A stretch of 64,000 nt of DNA from Terebella lapidaria. Taxonomy: Eukaryota > Annelida > Polychaeta > Terebellida > Terebellidae. The stretch is from positions 29,247,950-29,311,949 of the forward strand of contig OX424569.1 in NCBI GenBank assembly GCA_949152475.1, written 5' to 3'. Below are positions 24,104 through 36,030 of the stretch, in pieces. Below the pieces are notes generated by a model that was not told the DNA's origin, did not search any database, and saw only the letters and a program-made list of their open reading frames with translations. Every line of letters begins with the position of its first letter. The first letter of the stretch is position 1. Both the position numbers and the translations under genes were made by a program.

Positions 24104-25095
24104 TCAGCCACATGACATACAATTGTGGGTTTTTGATATGCCAGGCTGTGCATAAGTAGTAAATCTCTGAAAAGGCATTTTGTACCATTCCTCTGCTAAA
24201 GCCTGGCACAAATATCGCAAGTTTGCAGTTTGGACATTCCTGCGCCTCACAGCACGACCCAACTCATCCCAAAGGTGATCTAGTGGGTTCATATCCAGGC
24301 TGACGAGGGTTGGGGCATGACCAGAACGTCCCGCTGTTGGAGGAATCCTTGCACATTGCGAGCTTTATAAGCTGGTACATTATCTTATTAAAGTTTGTAA
24401 TTGTTCCGGAACAACCCCGAGGCGAATGGAAGCAGTTGGTTTTGCAGGATGTCCCTGTACATGGTGCCAGTCACGTTTTGTTCCAGGATGACTAACGGGC
24501 TGACATCACTTGCACAGAAGCCCCCTCCCCCCCCCCCCCATATGTGCACCAAACCTCCACCTGATGTCACATTTACCTAGATATTTTCATCATGTAGTTC
24601 CTCCCCAACACGTCTGCGGACTTGGAGTCAAACATCAACGGGGTAAAGCAGGAACCTGGATTCGTCGGTGAAGACAACGTGATTCCAGTGTGCCATTGTC
24701 AAAATCTGATACCTCTGGTACTATCTGTGCCCATTGAAGTCTGATGTCCCGATATCTCGCAGTCAGTCGTGGCTCCTGACCATCCTTCTCGCGTGACATC
24801 CACTTTCCAGCAACCGACGATTCACGGTCTGGCTAAAAATCCGGATCAGACGTCTTGTGTTGAGTTTGGCTGCGATCGACGTGGATGACATTGTGCGGTT
24901 CTGACAGGCAATAGCAACAGGACTTACATTTCCGGTTGCTGCACGTCTTAGGAGCGCTCGGTTTGTCTGGATACCCGGAGGCGTCTGGCGATCTCTCCTT
25001 GGTGCAGCCCAGCATCATGATATGCACGCATTGGATTTCTCAAGGCAATACTGGTAGGTCCCGGCATCACGTAAATGAAAATTTCGAAGTGTCCA
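24104..25095 (-). pseudogene. Tc1/mariner transposase relic
   Basis: Reading the minus strand from 25095 to 24104 gives a Tc1-type transposase in order. A helix-turn-helix-like start (GLHQGEIARRLRVS, about 25000) is followed by TVNRRLLESGCHARR. Then come HWNHVVFTDESRF (first catalytic Asp, about 24660), SPLVILEQNVTG, YRDILQNQLLPFA, DNVPAYKARNVQGFLQQ (second catalytic Asp, about 24360) and MNPLDHLWDELGRAVRRR (about 24250). The family normally has Glu in the third position; here the aligned residue is Asp. Frames change at least four times. A C/G homopolymer at 24521-24539 interrupts the conserved VWG segment. No terminal inverted repeats were found, so the ends are eroded. Confidence 0.85.
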
Positions 25096-25339
25096 AAGGT
25101 CAGAAACGCGAGCAGGAGCGAAGAAATTGACATAAACGCAGGCCTTTTGTGTGCGGCATTTGACGCTCATTTTGACAGACTTCCTAACACTCCTTTATTA
25201 AACGGATTAAATGTTTCGATATTTTTCTCAGTTTCTGCTCAGGGATAGAACAAAACCACGAGAGTAAATTCCAAAAGTGAAGGATGTTCGAACCATTTTA
25301 ATGGTTAAAAACGGGTCCGATTTATGAGAAAATGCACTT

Positions 25340-27640
25340 GATCAAGCATGTACCAACATTTTGGGCATGGATGTATATAGAAATGCACAAAATTGTGACT
25401 TCGCTCCTAAATGCTGGGAGAATTCATGGTCATTATCAGAGATGAATATATCAAAATACCATGTGCATATATCAAAATACCATGTGCAATGTGGTATTCT
25501 CTTTTTGGGATCTAAACAGTGGATGGTAACACAACAAAACTGAGGCCTGTTACCTGTCAATGAAAATATACCAGACGTTTTCTTTTCAGAACAACAAAGG
25601 ATAATGATTATGAATTGTTTTATTTTTGAAATCAACAATGTCTGATCTGCACCCAGTGATCTGTTCCCATTATTCATGCAGATAGGTAAATTATTAAGGT
25701 GGTCCAAAACTATATAAATAAATGTGGGAAGAAAAATATGCCAGTCACAACTTTGTGTCGATTTTCACAGTTTATACTCTTTTTTTCTGTTTTATTAATT
25801 CATGTTTATCTATGCGTCCATGTGTTGTTGTGTGTGGTTTTTTTTTCTTCTTCTTTTTTTATTATTATCATTTTATTATTTGTTTTTTTTCATTGGAGAG
25901 TTCCGTGATTAGCTTCTGGCTATCGAATTATGCAATTCAAATAAATATGTTTAAACTATATATATACAATCAATATAATGCAAAACATATTATTGAAAAA
26001 CGAAATTTACCATTAATTGAACGAAAGGATATGATAGAACAACACTAGAATTCTAGTTTCGCTATGATTATTGAAGTAGTTTTGTGAATACATTTAATCA
26101 CTACAAGTTTGGTAACTTTTAGAATTTTTGTAATTCTGGAGAAGTAAAATGTCTGGCAAACAGCATTATATGAACTTGTCGAATCACAATGTACATGGTA
26201 AGTTTTCAACACATTTTCCTGAAGGTTTGTACAAAAATTCAACTAGACAAAAGGATGCTCATTGGTCTTGTTCACCATTTCTATTATAATTTATTTAGTG
26301 ATATCCTGTGTTTAGTCTAAATGTAAATATTTGGACGTTAGTTTGTTCTGCCTATGAATACCAAGCCTGAATAATTATTGTGGGGTTTTCCCTCCAATGT
26401 AGCTGGTTTCGTCGGTTGTTGGGTCAATGGGATTGGGCAGTGTCACTGGGGTTGGGCAGATGTACATCGTGAAAAATATTTGATCGGGGTTTTTTTCGTT
26501 ATGTCAATAATAGTTCGTATTTCATGTTGACTATGTCACTTTCTCTCTTATTTTGTGCTGAACACATGTATGCGAATATTTACATGAATCGTGTACCACC
26601 TCCACTGTGAAGTCCATACATACACCGCAATCATGTCCATTGATAATATTGTAGGTGACATTTATTTGCTTGGGAGTTACAAAACTATTCAATGAAGAAT
26701 AAACAGTTATAAAACCATCCAATGAAGAAACAAAACTGTATCAAGGGACGCCACCAAACGGCATTTTCCTGTGACTATTTATTTGGTCACATTTCCTCTT
26801 TTTTCTTCTGACACAGCGTCTGTATTTTCTATGGTTTGTATTATAGCTTGTTATACCTATTATCCACGTATCTAATGATGTATTTCTCCAGTTTAAGTAG
26901 AAGAGTAGTAATTCTCAACTTGACGTAAATGAAGATTATTTATGTTATTCTGCGTATGGACACGTGGGAAGAAAAACAAAAAAAGTCTCGAGATATAGGA
27001 AGAAACACACACCATGTATGTTATGAGGATATTCAGGTGTACATTGAAAACTCGCTCGTCTCCTGGGTATGATTACCTTATGTTTTGATCGATTCGTGTT
27101 CTTCTGTTATTGGCCTGGGATGTTGTATGGTATGTGTATGGTATTTTTTTTTCCTTTTCCCTGTCTGTGTTTGGTCTGCCCTGTAGCTAGTTTTGCATGC
27201 ATTGCGTGTGCGTGATTCACTGAACGTTTTCAACCCACAGAGGCTTTTGGAAAGACTTTTAGAAAGGAAGAATAACCTTATATTTGGTGGCAAAAATATG
27301 TATTGCTGTGATAGAATATTCATTGGAATAATAAAGCCAACATTACTTGAAGACATTTTCGCTTATTTCTTCAGTTATGCACCTCGATGCAACAGGTGAC
27401 AGGTAGTGCAGTATACATATTTTTGTCATTATTAACCGAACCAGAACTCTTTCCGCCATAGCTTAGGATAAGCTTCTTGATTGTATGTGCTTCAATGTGA
27501 TTATGTTTTCTTGGACGTCGAGAGACATGTATGCAAATGACCTACAGGTAGATTTGTGTGGGTGTCATCCTTGTATGATCTTATGAGGACAGTAGCCAAA
27601 CGATTACAACAGATATTACTGTTGAAGGTCTCATCACTTT
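25340..27640 (+). repeat. Duplicated block Z, copy 1
   Basis: Aligns in order with 32170-34150 and 35733-36030. Shared strings include GTGACTTCGC, GAATTCATG, GTCTGGCAAACAGCA / GTCTGGTAAACAGCA, CTGGTTTCGTCGG, GCCACCAAACGGCATTTTCC, TTTGATCGATTCG, CTTCGATGCAACAGG-GACAGGTAGTGCAG and GTTTTCTTGGAC. Short ORFs (121, 108, 92 and 68 residues) are not conserved between the copies. A 20-bp segment ATATCAAAATACCATGTGC is doubled at about 25447-25483. Confidence 0.75.
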
Positions 27641-28530
27641 TAGAATTGAAAAGTTTATTCATTTTGCAATAGCTTTATTTTGTCGATAGAATGAGAAATC
27701 ATTCAAATCTGGGTCTGAAAATGTGTATTACATGCCTAAAAGATTCAAATTCGGGCCAGTCTATCTTGCAACAAGCTTTTCCTCAAAGCGACCCGCCTTG
27801 TGGGCGAGTTCTATACACAGTCTGATGACGTCATTGGTATATGTCTAGATACTGTGGCAACGGGCAATAAAGGCAGGCCAGGTCGATCATTCTCTGTCCA
27901 CTGTTTTCATGCACGATTAACGGCAATATTCTGAGTATCTGTTGTCGAACTGTGCATATTTCCCATATATATTCCCGACTATCTCGAGATGTACTTTCAA
28001 GTTTGCGTGACAAACAAGAATGCTAAATTTGGCTGATTTCAAAATTGATTCCAACTTTCATATGATAGTGTGTGGTTAGATATAGTACTATACGCATAAC
28101 GTAAGACATCTTCTATGCGTAATGATATACATAACATTATAACAAAGTAGGACATCATCTTTGCGTAATGATATCCGTAATATCACAACAAAGTAAGCCC
28201 TTGGGACACGATTATATGAACATATTTTATCCATACTATATTTCTTATCGATATCATACTCAATGCACACTGTGCTTTATAGGTACATATAGTTTAGGCT
28301 TCAAATTTGGTCACGGACAATGTCAGAGACCGCGGATTAATGATCAACCTATTTCCACCTGATCTAAGGCCACCAAGGTAATTTTTGCAACCCGACCCAA
28401 GGCCTGTTCCATATGCATATCAATAGTTTGATTTCTGGTCAGTATCAAAGTCGACAGTAACTGTGTTTTATATCTCATTATAAGCTATTCATTTGGTTAG
28501 AGGCAAGGCCATAACCCCCTATTTCCCATC
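27641..28530. other. Spacer between Z1 and the exon candidate
   Basis: AT-rich. The only structure seen is a 46-bp unit present twice (28101-28146 and 28147-28192: GTAAGACATC...TGCGTAATGATAT). The 60-64 residue ORFs are not called. Confidence 0.4.
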
Positions 28531-28533
28531 CAG

Positions 28534-28617
28534 TGACCCTAGTCTATTCCGAGAACCACTTCAGCACACCAGAACAACTACTCCTGCTGTACTTGAATCT
28601 GGACAACGTTCACATGA
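28534..28617 (+). CDS. Candidate internal coding exon, 84 bp
   Basis: Bounded by a pyrimidine-rich acceptor (CCTATTTCCCATCCAG) and a near-perfect donor (GTAAGTGT at 28618). Two frames are open through the segment. One starts DPSLFREPLQ and contains TTTPAVLESG, hydrophilic as in a cytoplasmic tail. The other starts TLVYSENHFS and contains a leucine-rich stretch. The length is a multiple of three, so the exon could be skipped without a frameshift. No second copy was found and no family is recognised. Neighbouring exons were not identified, so this rests on splice sites alone. Confidence 0.3.
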
Positions 28618-28876
28618 GTAAGTGTATCATACTCATATTCAACTGGTTGTCTCAACAATCCTCGCTCTCCGTCGGAGTGGTTCCAGCGTCATTCACAGAG
28701 TTATATATTGTTCTAGACAGTTATTCAGTATGCCTTTGCCACCTAATACAACAGGCAAGAAAATCCAACTTGAATGTGTCAAGTAACGAGTAATTACAAA
28801 AGAAAAACACAGACACGCTAGTAACCCAACGAACATTATTATGATCCAATAATAACTAATATAATTATTTTGGCAC

Positions 28877-29000
28877 TTCGTATGCCTCTCACTTCGTATG
28901 CCTGATATGACTTTCTGTCTCCGGACTATGAGATTGGATAACGGACCCAGTTTTGTTTGCTCGGAATACTTAATACTGGGTATTGATTCCACGTCTATTG
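28877..29000 (+). repeat. 3' UTR fragment of the Penelope-like element
   Basis: Matches the last 125 bp of the family (CTTCGTATGCCTGATATGAC to CCACGTCTATT). CTTCGTATGCCT is doubled at its start. It is a very short, 5'-truncated insertion. Confidence 0.85.
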
Positions 29001-29074
29001 ACCATGTTAAGCTTAGATAATTGACCATGAGATTATTTCATTCACAATGTGTAAATGGAGTTCATGTGGGGCAA

Positions 29075-30270
29075 CGTTTTCCCTAAAGGTATGTGGAACG
29101 ACGCTCAATAATGCGAGGACCAGCTATGTACGGGATCATACCACCTTCGTTTTTGATCTGGTAGTTCGATCCTTTGTGTTGATGAATGATTCGCATCTCG
29201 AAAATTAACAAACGCACAAATCACAGTCCAATCACGTCCAAATCGCAATTAAATGGCGAAAATTGATACAGATGAATTGCCCGTGAATGATCCGAAAATG
29301 TGTCAAATAAATCCGAACGATGACGTATGTAACATACCGCAATAACAAATTATATCATTGATGTTAAAAGTTATCTTAATAATCTGGCAACTCTGGCAAA
29401 ACCAGTATGTGAAAACTTCTGTCCCGAATTAATCCTTTTTTCTACACATCTCCAGCTACGAGTGCCACAGCAGGTGTTACATTACAGGTCTAAAACCAAG
29501 CTTACAACACGATTGATCATTCACACAGCAGACGTTAATGGGAGATACATCATTAATCATTTTAGCTAAAATACGATAATTGCCAAATTATGTCATTTTA
29601 CACGCGTAAGATGCGAGAATATTTATCATTGTTTTGATGGATCACATTTTGTACCATTGAATATTTCGCTGTTCCGTGAGGCTGCTGTTTCCAAGCCACA
29701 CAACAGTATGATACGATGCCAATTGGTGTTCATTTACATTGTTGTCGTTGTCAATCGAACGTTAGTATTCTGGGGGTCATCGTCTTGTAATACATGATAA
29801 AAGTTTGAAGCAAAAACAAGGTTCCAAATATTACTATGAAATTATTTGAACTTAATTTCGACAGAGGTGAAACTCAATCAAGATTGTAGATAGAATCCCA
29901 AACGTTTTCACACGGGACAAAATGTAACATAATTGAATCATACATCCAGGACTATGTGACATACTGACAAATGTGGTGTGACACATTGCAATGGCATGGA
30001 CCTTAAATTCCTTGATCTCTTGGAGACAAGTTTATGATTGATGTCGTCTGCCCACCAGCAATAAATGTAGTCAAGGTCGTTGCCCGGAAGATGTTTGTAC
30101 TAACTAGGGCTTTATTCAATATTCGCTAATAAATTTTACAACGTCACTCTCCATATATTCTTCTCGCATACTTTATTTGACATGCAGGCCATTACCAATG
30201 GTTATGGTGTGTATCGTGTCGTGTATGTGTTTTGTTTCAACATTTGCCCAGGTCCTGCACTTTTATTTGG
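29075..30270 (+). repeat. Duplicated block Y, copy 2
   Basis: Partner of 22030-23670 without the E2 insertion. No coding segment is recognised. Confidence 0.75.
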
Positions 30271-32160
30271 TCAATGATTCAGTCACAGAGAGTATGAGTA
30301 AGCGTCAGGAAATGTAGTGAAAGACATGTGTCGCCTCTTAGCAGTGCATAGCTCGATTCCAATGTGGGGAATGGGAAGTTTATGTGAGTCTGCATTCCAG
30401 TAATTATGACATACTGCAATTATAGTCACAAAGTTTTCACTATTTTGTCGATAACAAGATCAGGGACTTTCCAGACTCAAAATGAGACAATTTCCAGACC
30501 CTTTCCAGACCCATATCAATTCGAAACCGCTATGCACGATAGCTCGTTAATATCAATTTAACATGCTACATAAAACTTGACTTGTACGCTTAGGCTCCAT
30601 TATTCACATCTATAATATAGTATCCGTCTTGTAAAACAATATTTCTTGGGTGAAACATTTCGTCAAACTGCATCGAACGAGAAAAATCGCTATATAACAT
30701 ATATTCCGCAAAGCAGTGTGCACCTTGTCACTAGTAGTTACCAGTACCGGGTAGAAAATCGATACAGAGAGAGCGGTGTTTTGACTACCCGTCCCCTTTT
30801 GCCCGTGTTTTTTTCACTGTCATACCTATGTAATTCCATAAAGATTGTGTAGATTTGAAGAGATTTCATATGAATACAAATGCCTTACATTTTTAAGCTT
30901 TCGTTAAATTGCTGCGAAATAAATGCTCATTCCATCATGTTCAAAACATCTTGATCGCAAGTATACTGGGTACATCGGTTGATAAGAAGGGATCCGGTAC
31001 GTGCACAAATTTTTTCTGACAAACTCCCCCCCCCCCCCCCCGACCATTATCACAATTTGAATGGTCGGCAATACGTCCTCATTCAAGAACGACGTCTTTC
31101 GGAACAGTGCTCAAGCCATGATGATATCAACAAGCCATACCACGGAATCGGGGAATTCCAGGGAAGTCGCTGTCTGATCGGTCAAATTTCTCTATAAGTA
31201 CATTTTGCGATTGTCAGGCATGAACAAAATTTGAGAACGTCTCACAATCTAACTGGATTATTTTTTTAGTGATTGTCTCCATCTGCTTGTTGACACTGAA
31301 ATTTTCAAGACAAATGCTGCGGTATTATTGCAGGACCGGATCAACGCATCTATCCATGGGCCGTTTTAATCGTATTTGAATATGTCGCCTCCTGATGCAT
31401 GCGACAATGATGTCTCTGTCCGTGATTTTGTTGAAGACAATCGGTATTCGAAAAAAGAGGTTTGTGTGCAAAAACGAATCGATGTGTTTCAGAACAAAAG
31501 TGCCGATCTTACGTTGAGTTCATATATACTGTGATCACACGATTATGTGGTCAAATTTTGAAATGAAGTTAATGAGGCTACGTTGACGTGGTTACCACGT
31601 TATGCTAACGTTGTAAATTTATCAAGCACACCTATTGGGGCTTTATCCATACTATGATTAAGCAGTAAACATGGCAGATCTATGTCCAATGGACAGGGAA
31701 TACACATTTATTATTTATACTTTTGATGATTTCTGCGACTCGAATATTCCTGAGATAATTATGATAGATATGAGTTTGTCTGTCTTTTGGTATCTAGTCA
31801 GTACTGTGATAATTTTTTAACACTTGCTCTCCGTTTGCTAAAAGGAAACTCATTCGAGCATTAGTACCAAATCAAACTTTATGTCCGAGAAATCAAACGC
31901 ATATATCTTGTAAATGTATCAAGGAAACTCTCCGAGTGGCAAAAATGTTGTCTATAATCAGTCAATTTGGTGGGTATGTAAACGTCTGAAGATACTAAAA
32001 GCCGTTGTTGGAAACGTGCTGGATATGACACATGTATGCTTTCGAGACATAGCAAACACTCATTACTTCATGTTTGTCTATTTCATTTTTTCACCAGGCC
32101 AGTTCTTTAGTTCGCCGAAAAGCTATATTATTATGATTGGTATCTACATGTATTATTGCA
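30271..32160. other. Spacer between Y2 and Z2
   Basis: Contains a C16 run at 31026-31041. The 119-residue ORF at 31914-32273 runs into block Z2 and has no recognisable motif; Z1 does not preserve it. The Tc1 relic present between Y1 and Z1 is absent here. I see no other repeat or gene. Confidence 0.4.
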
Positions 32161-34157
32161 AGGTATATGGCAAATTACAAAAGTGTGACTTCGCGCTGAA
32201 AAGCTCGGAAGAATTCATGTTTATTAGAAGAGATTATATCAAACTGCCATATGCATTTGAATGGAAAAGGTGATTGATTTACAAAATATAATGCAAAATA
32301 AATGTATTTTTTCTCTTCTTGGAATATAAACAGTGGATGATAACACCAAAAAGCTGAGGCATGTTACCCGTCAATGATAATTTATTTGGGTTCTCTTTTC
32401 AGAATAATACAAAAGGTCATAATTATGAAATATTTTTTTTCGAATTCAACAATGTCTAATCTGCACACACAGTACCAGTATTATTTCTGTATATAGGTAT
32501 AGTATTTGTGTAGTCCAAGAATGTATAAATGACCGTCGATCCAACAGGTTGTTACATATCAGGCAAGCCTGTATTAAACTAGATAGAGCTGGGATATTAC
32601 TCGATGTATTATGTAAATGCTTGACGATAAATAACAGTATTCTTCCTTCGAAAACCTTGAAACGTTTCGGAATATATAGCGCAGACGTGTTATTGTTGCT
32701 AGCCACCCACACAAGTATTACATACTTTTTTGTAGACAACAATAATGGCATTAGCAGCGGATAAACATGGGCTGCGGGAATTGTGTCTCATCAATTCAAT
32801 GTCTGGGTTGGATAAATATTCCCAATTTGTATTGTAATAATTGCATTTTGTCAGAATCAAAGCTTCAAATGTAGAATTCTGATTTCGCTGGGATTATTGA
32901 AATAAATTTTCAGTCAATACATGTTTATCGAAGACTTTTAGTAGTTTATGAGAAACAAAATGTCTGGTAAACAGCACACGTCAGTTTGCAGTATGCTGAT
33001 ATGAATTGAATCACAATACTACAAGGTAAGATTGTTATACATTTCCCTGAAGGTTTGTACAAAAAAAATTAAAATTATAAAAATTATAAAATACTGATCT
33101 GTCGTCTTTTTCACCATCTGTAACAAAATTTCATTGGTGTTTTTATGTGTCTAGTGTAGATTTAAATATTTGGGCCCTTGTTTGTTCCATGAATCCCTCG
33201 TCTTATCAATTATTCTGGGCTTGTTGGGTCCAATATAGCTGGTTTCGTCGGGTGTACAATGGGGATGCTCATCTGTATACCGTAAAAAATATTTAGTCGG
33301 GCTATGTTTTGTTCCAGAAATGTGTAAATGTTAAATGTTATCGATGTCGATGTTTGATGCCACTCAAATGTATATGATGTTGACTACGTGTCTTTCGTTC
33401 TCGTTTGTGCAAAATACATGTATGCATCAGTCATGCACTATCTGTATATTAATAGGTTCAAAGCATATGTTGCAATCATGTCCATGGTTATTATTGCATG
33501 TGACCTTGATTCGTCTGGGAGTTACAATACCATTCACTGACGAATAAACACTTTGCCAAACACACTGTATCGAAAGAAGCCACCAAACGGCATTTTCCTG
33601 TAGCTATTCATTTGGTCACGTTCCCTCATTTTGCTTCTCGCAATGCGTCCCTATTTTCTATGGCTTGTATTATATCTTCCCTCACCTATTATCCACGTAT
33701 GTAATGATTTATTTCTACAAACTGTAGAAAACTTCTCCAAACTTTCAGTAAAAGTGTGGTAATAGTTGCCTTCAGGTGGATGAAAACTATTATTGTTATG
33801 TAAGTATCAATCTATTACCACCAATACAGCCAAATTTTGATGATTCCAATAACAAACGTAAAATACAACATTTTGCAATAGAAACAAACCCCGACCAAAT
33901 AGTGTATCAAAATAGGAAACTTGCAAAAATCATGAGGCGTCAGAAAAAAACACACCTCGTGTAGTATTATGAAAATATTACATTGGAAAATGGCTCGTCT
34001 CCTGGGTTTTATCACCTTATTAATAAATTTGATCGATTCGTATTCCTTTTTTTGGTACTGGTCTGAGATATTCTATGGCATGTCCATGGCATTGTTTTCC
34101 CTATACCAATATGGTGTGGCCTATAGCGGCTGTGAATTTCACTTGAGTTTGGAATAA
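32160..34157 (+). repeat. Duplicated block Z, copy 2, proximal part
   Basis: Aligns in order with 25380-27330. It is interrupted at about 33795-33930 by a minus-strand piece of the 363-bp repeat (ATCTATTACCACCAATACAG...) that Z1 lacks. It ends at TTGGAATAA (34149-34157), where the chimeric insertion begins. ORFs at 32446-32751 and 33335-33547 are not conserved in Z1. Confidence 0.75.
33795..33930 (-). repeat. Partial 363-bp repeat, minus strand
   Basis: About 135 bp of the unit end (CAGCCAAATTTTGATGATTCC, GCAATAGAAACAAA, GACCAAATAGT) within block Z2. Confidence 0.85.
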
Positions 34158-35395
34158 GATAAGATAAAATTTTATTTACGTCGGTAATAGGGATAACAAT
34201 AAACATTAGCATACAAGATACTGTTTTCCGACAGATAATCAATAAAAAACAACATACTGATTTGTGAATGAATATGACTATGTGTACATGATGAAATACT
34301 ACATTTAACGAGATTTTACATGAAACACATGTACACTTTTTAGACACTTTTTTTAAAAAACCTTTTCCTTGAAACATTTTATGTCTGAATATTTGAAATC
34401 ATTAATCAGTGAATCCCATAATTTGGCACTTTGATAACAAAAAGATTGCTTTCAATATTTTATAGTTTGAAATTTGGGTAATTCAATGTAGTTGCCATCC
34501 CTTATCGCATACATCGTCTCCTTTTTCTAGAAAAATGTTCTGATATATTTTGGTCCAACATTATTTCCACATTTATGGACTTCAATAAGTATCGACCTAA
34601 GTCTTAGAACATACATTAAGGGCCTACCAGATATTTCCAACAGTTTAGAATATGCAGAGCTAAAATCACTTGATACATATCGATGAGCTTTCTCTCGAGG
34701 TTTTTCTATGTATTTAACATGCCCAATGTCACTAAAATGATTGGTGCATAGTTCAACAAAGATATAATGCAACAACATATTTTTACGTTTCATGTCCAAA
34801 GTGTTGCATAGTCTCTTTAATGCCATAAGTTTATAACCTGTTTTCCCACAAACCTCCATAAATGTGATTTCCAAAATATAATTGTGCATCTAGATTTACT
34901 CCTGAGAGTTTGACAGTGCACTGTGGCGATATATCCACATTCCCAACCTTAATACAATCAGTGTGCTGATGAGATCGATCAAAATATATCAATTGAAATT
35001 TATCGGGATTTGCTTTCATACCATTTGTATTAAACCATTTCAGCATTATATCTATTGCCATATGAAGTTTTGTTTTGACAAATTTTATATCTGGGCACGA
35101 ACATGATATAGAGTTATCATCTGCATAATTGTACACTAGACAGCGATCACTTAAACATAAAAGTAGATCATTCGTGAATGAGTTGTAAATGAAAAGACCG
35201 ATGAGTGATCCTTATGGGGCTCCCTTATATACTGGCATCCAATTATCAATTACATCAGTAATTTTTACACATTGCAATCGGTGACAAAAATAGCTCATGA
35301 CTAAGTCACATGCATGTTTACTAACTCCACATGCAAACATTTCCGCAATCAATAATCTATGAGGTATACAATCAAATGCTCGATAAGTCTGTTAA
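34158..35395 (-). pseudogene. 5'-truncated CR1/jockey-type LINE
   Basis: The minus strand reads, from about 35395: AFDCIPHRLLIAEMFACG, a KGAP-stop-GSLIGLFIYN segment (normally KGVPQGS-LGPLLF, with Gln replaced by a stop), FTNDL, and the catalytic YNYADDNSIS. Then come MLKWFNTNGMKANPDKFQLI and, after a frameshift, CGKTGYKLMALKRL, DFSSAYSKLLEISGRP and RLRSILIEVHKCGNN. This is the palm and thumb of a non-LTR reverse transcriptase. The 3' untranslated part (34520-34158) ends in a TTATC-type microsatellite (34153-34171 region), as in CR1-like LINEs. The 5' part, including endonuclease and the first reverse-transcriptase motifs, is missing. Confidence 0.88.
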
Positions 35396-35722
35396 CATAG
35401 TACACACAAGTCTGGACATTGGCAAAGGGACCAATTTCTCCCATGACTGAGAGCACTTCGACTCCAGCATCAGTGATGTGCCGAAATCTGTCTGGACCCA
35501 GGTGATGCCTTCCATACCATCGACATACGATCACTGCTACGTTCATGACGTTGTGCTGCTTCAGTGCTTGTAAACGTTTGCCACCTGCGTGATGCTCAAA
35601 ATCATCGTCTACACATGATTCGGTAGGCTCATCATGTGTCAACCTGTATGCCAGTACCCTGTGCGTGGCAATGTTCCCGTTGGATGAATGTTTGATCTTG
35701 CGCACAAAATGTTTTCCGTGAA
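35396..35722 (-). pseudogene. IMPACT/YigZ (UPF0029) domain fragment
   Basis: The minus strand from 35722 reads HGKHFVRKIKHSSNGN, then ATHRVLAYRLTHDE, CVDDDFEHHAGGKRL, NVAVIVCRWYGRHHLG and PDRFRHITDAG. The pattern THxxLAYR, then CxDDxExxAGG, then VVxxRWYGxxxLGPDRFxHI is the signature of the IMPACT/YigZ domain; eukaryotic IMPACT restrains the GCN2 kinase. No stop interrupts the 110 residues, but the N-terminal RWD domain is absent. The reading frame runs on into LINE sequence at about 35395 and the 5' end stops abruptly at the target-site repeat. I read it as a captured mRNA fragment, not a working gene. It could instead be an exon of a diverged paralogue. Confidence 0.72.
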
Positions 35723-35732
35723 GTAATATTTA

Positions 35733-36030
35733 TTGGAACAATGAGGCCAGTATGAATTTAAGATATTTCAATATTTTCTGTTTCTTTATACACTTCGATG
35801 CAACAGGCGACAGGTAGTGCAGTGTACATGTTTCTGTCATTTACCGAACCAGAACTCTATCCCCGGTAGCTTATGATAAGCTGCTTGATGAATCATGCTT
35901 CAATGTGATCATGTTTTCTTGGACATCAAGAGGCATATTTGTAAAGGGCTTACTGGTGGATTCACGTGGGAGTCATCCTTGTATGATCATATAATGACAG
36001 TAAACAAACGCTTGTACTGATATTGGGATT
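35733..36030 (+). repeat. Duplicated block Z, copy 2, distal part
   Basis: Resumes the alignment with block Z1 at 27323 (ATTGGAA-AAT) after the chimeric insertion and continues through GACAGGTAGTGCAG, CCGAACCAGAACTCT and CATGTTTTCTTGGAC. Confidence 0.75.

Noticed and set aside
25722..26048. 108-residue ORF as a membrane protein
   Set aside because: The hydrophobic stretch is translation of a T-rich low-complexity run and is not conserved in block Z2.
35349..35705. Functional IMPACT gene
   Set aside because: Only the C-terminal domain is present, its frame runs into LINE sequence, and Z1 shows that the whole segment is an insertion.
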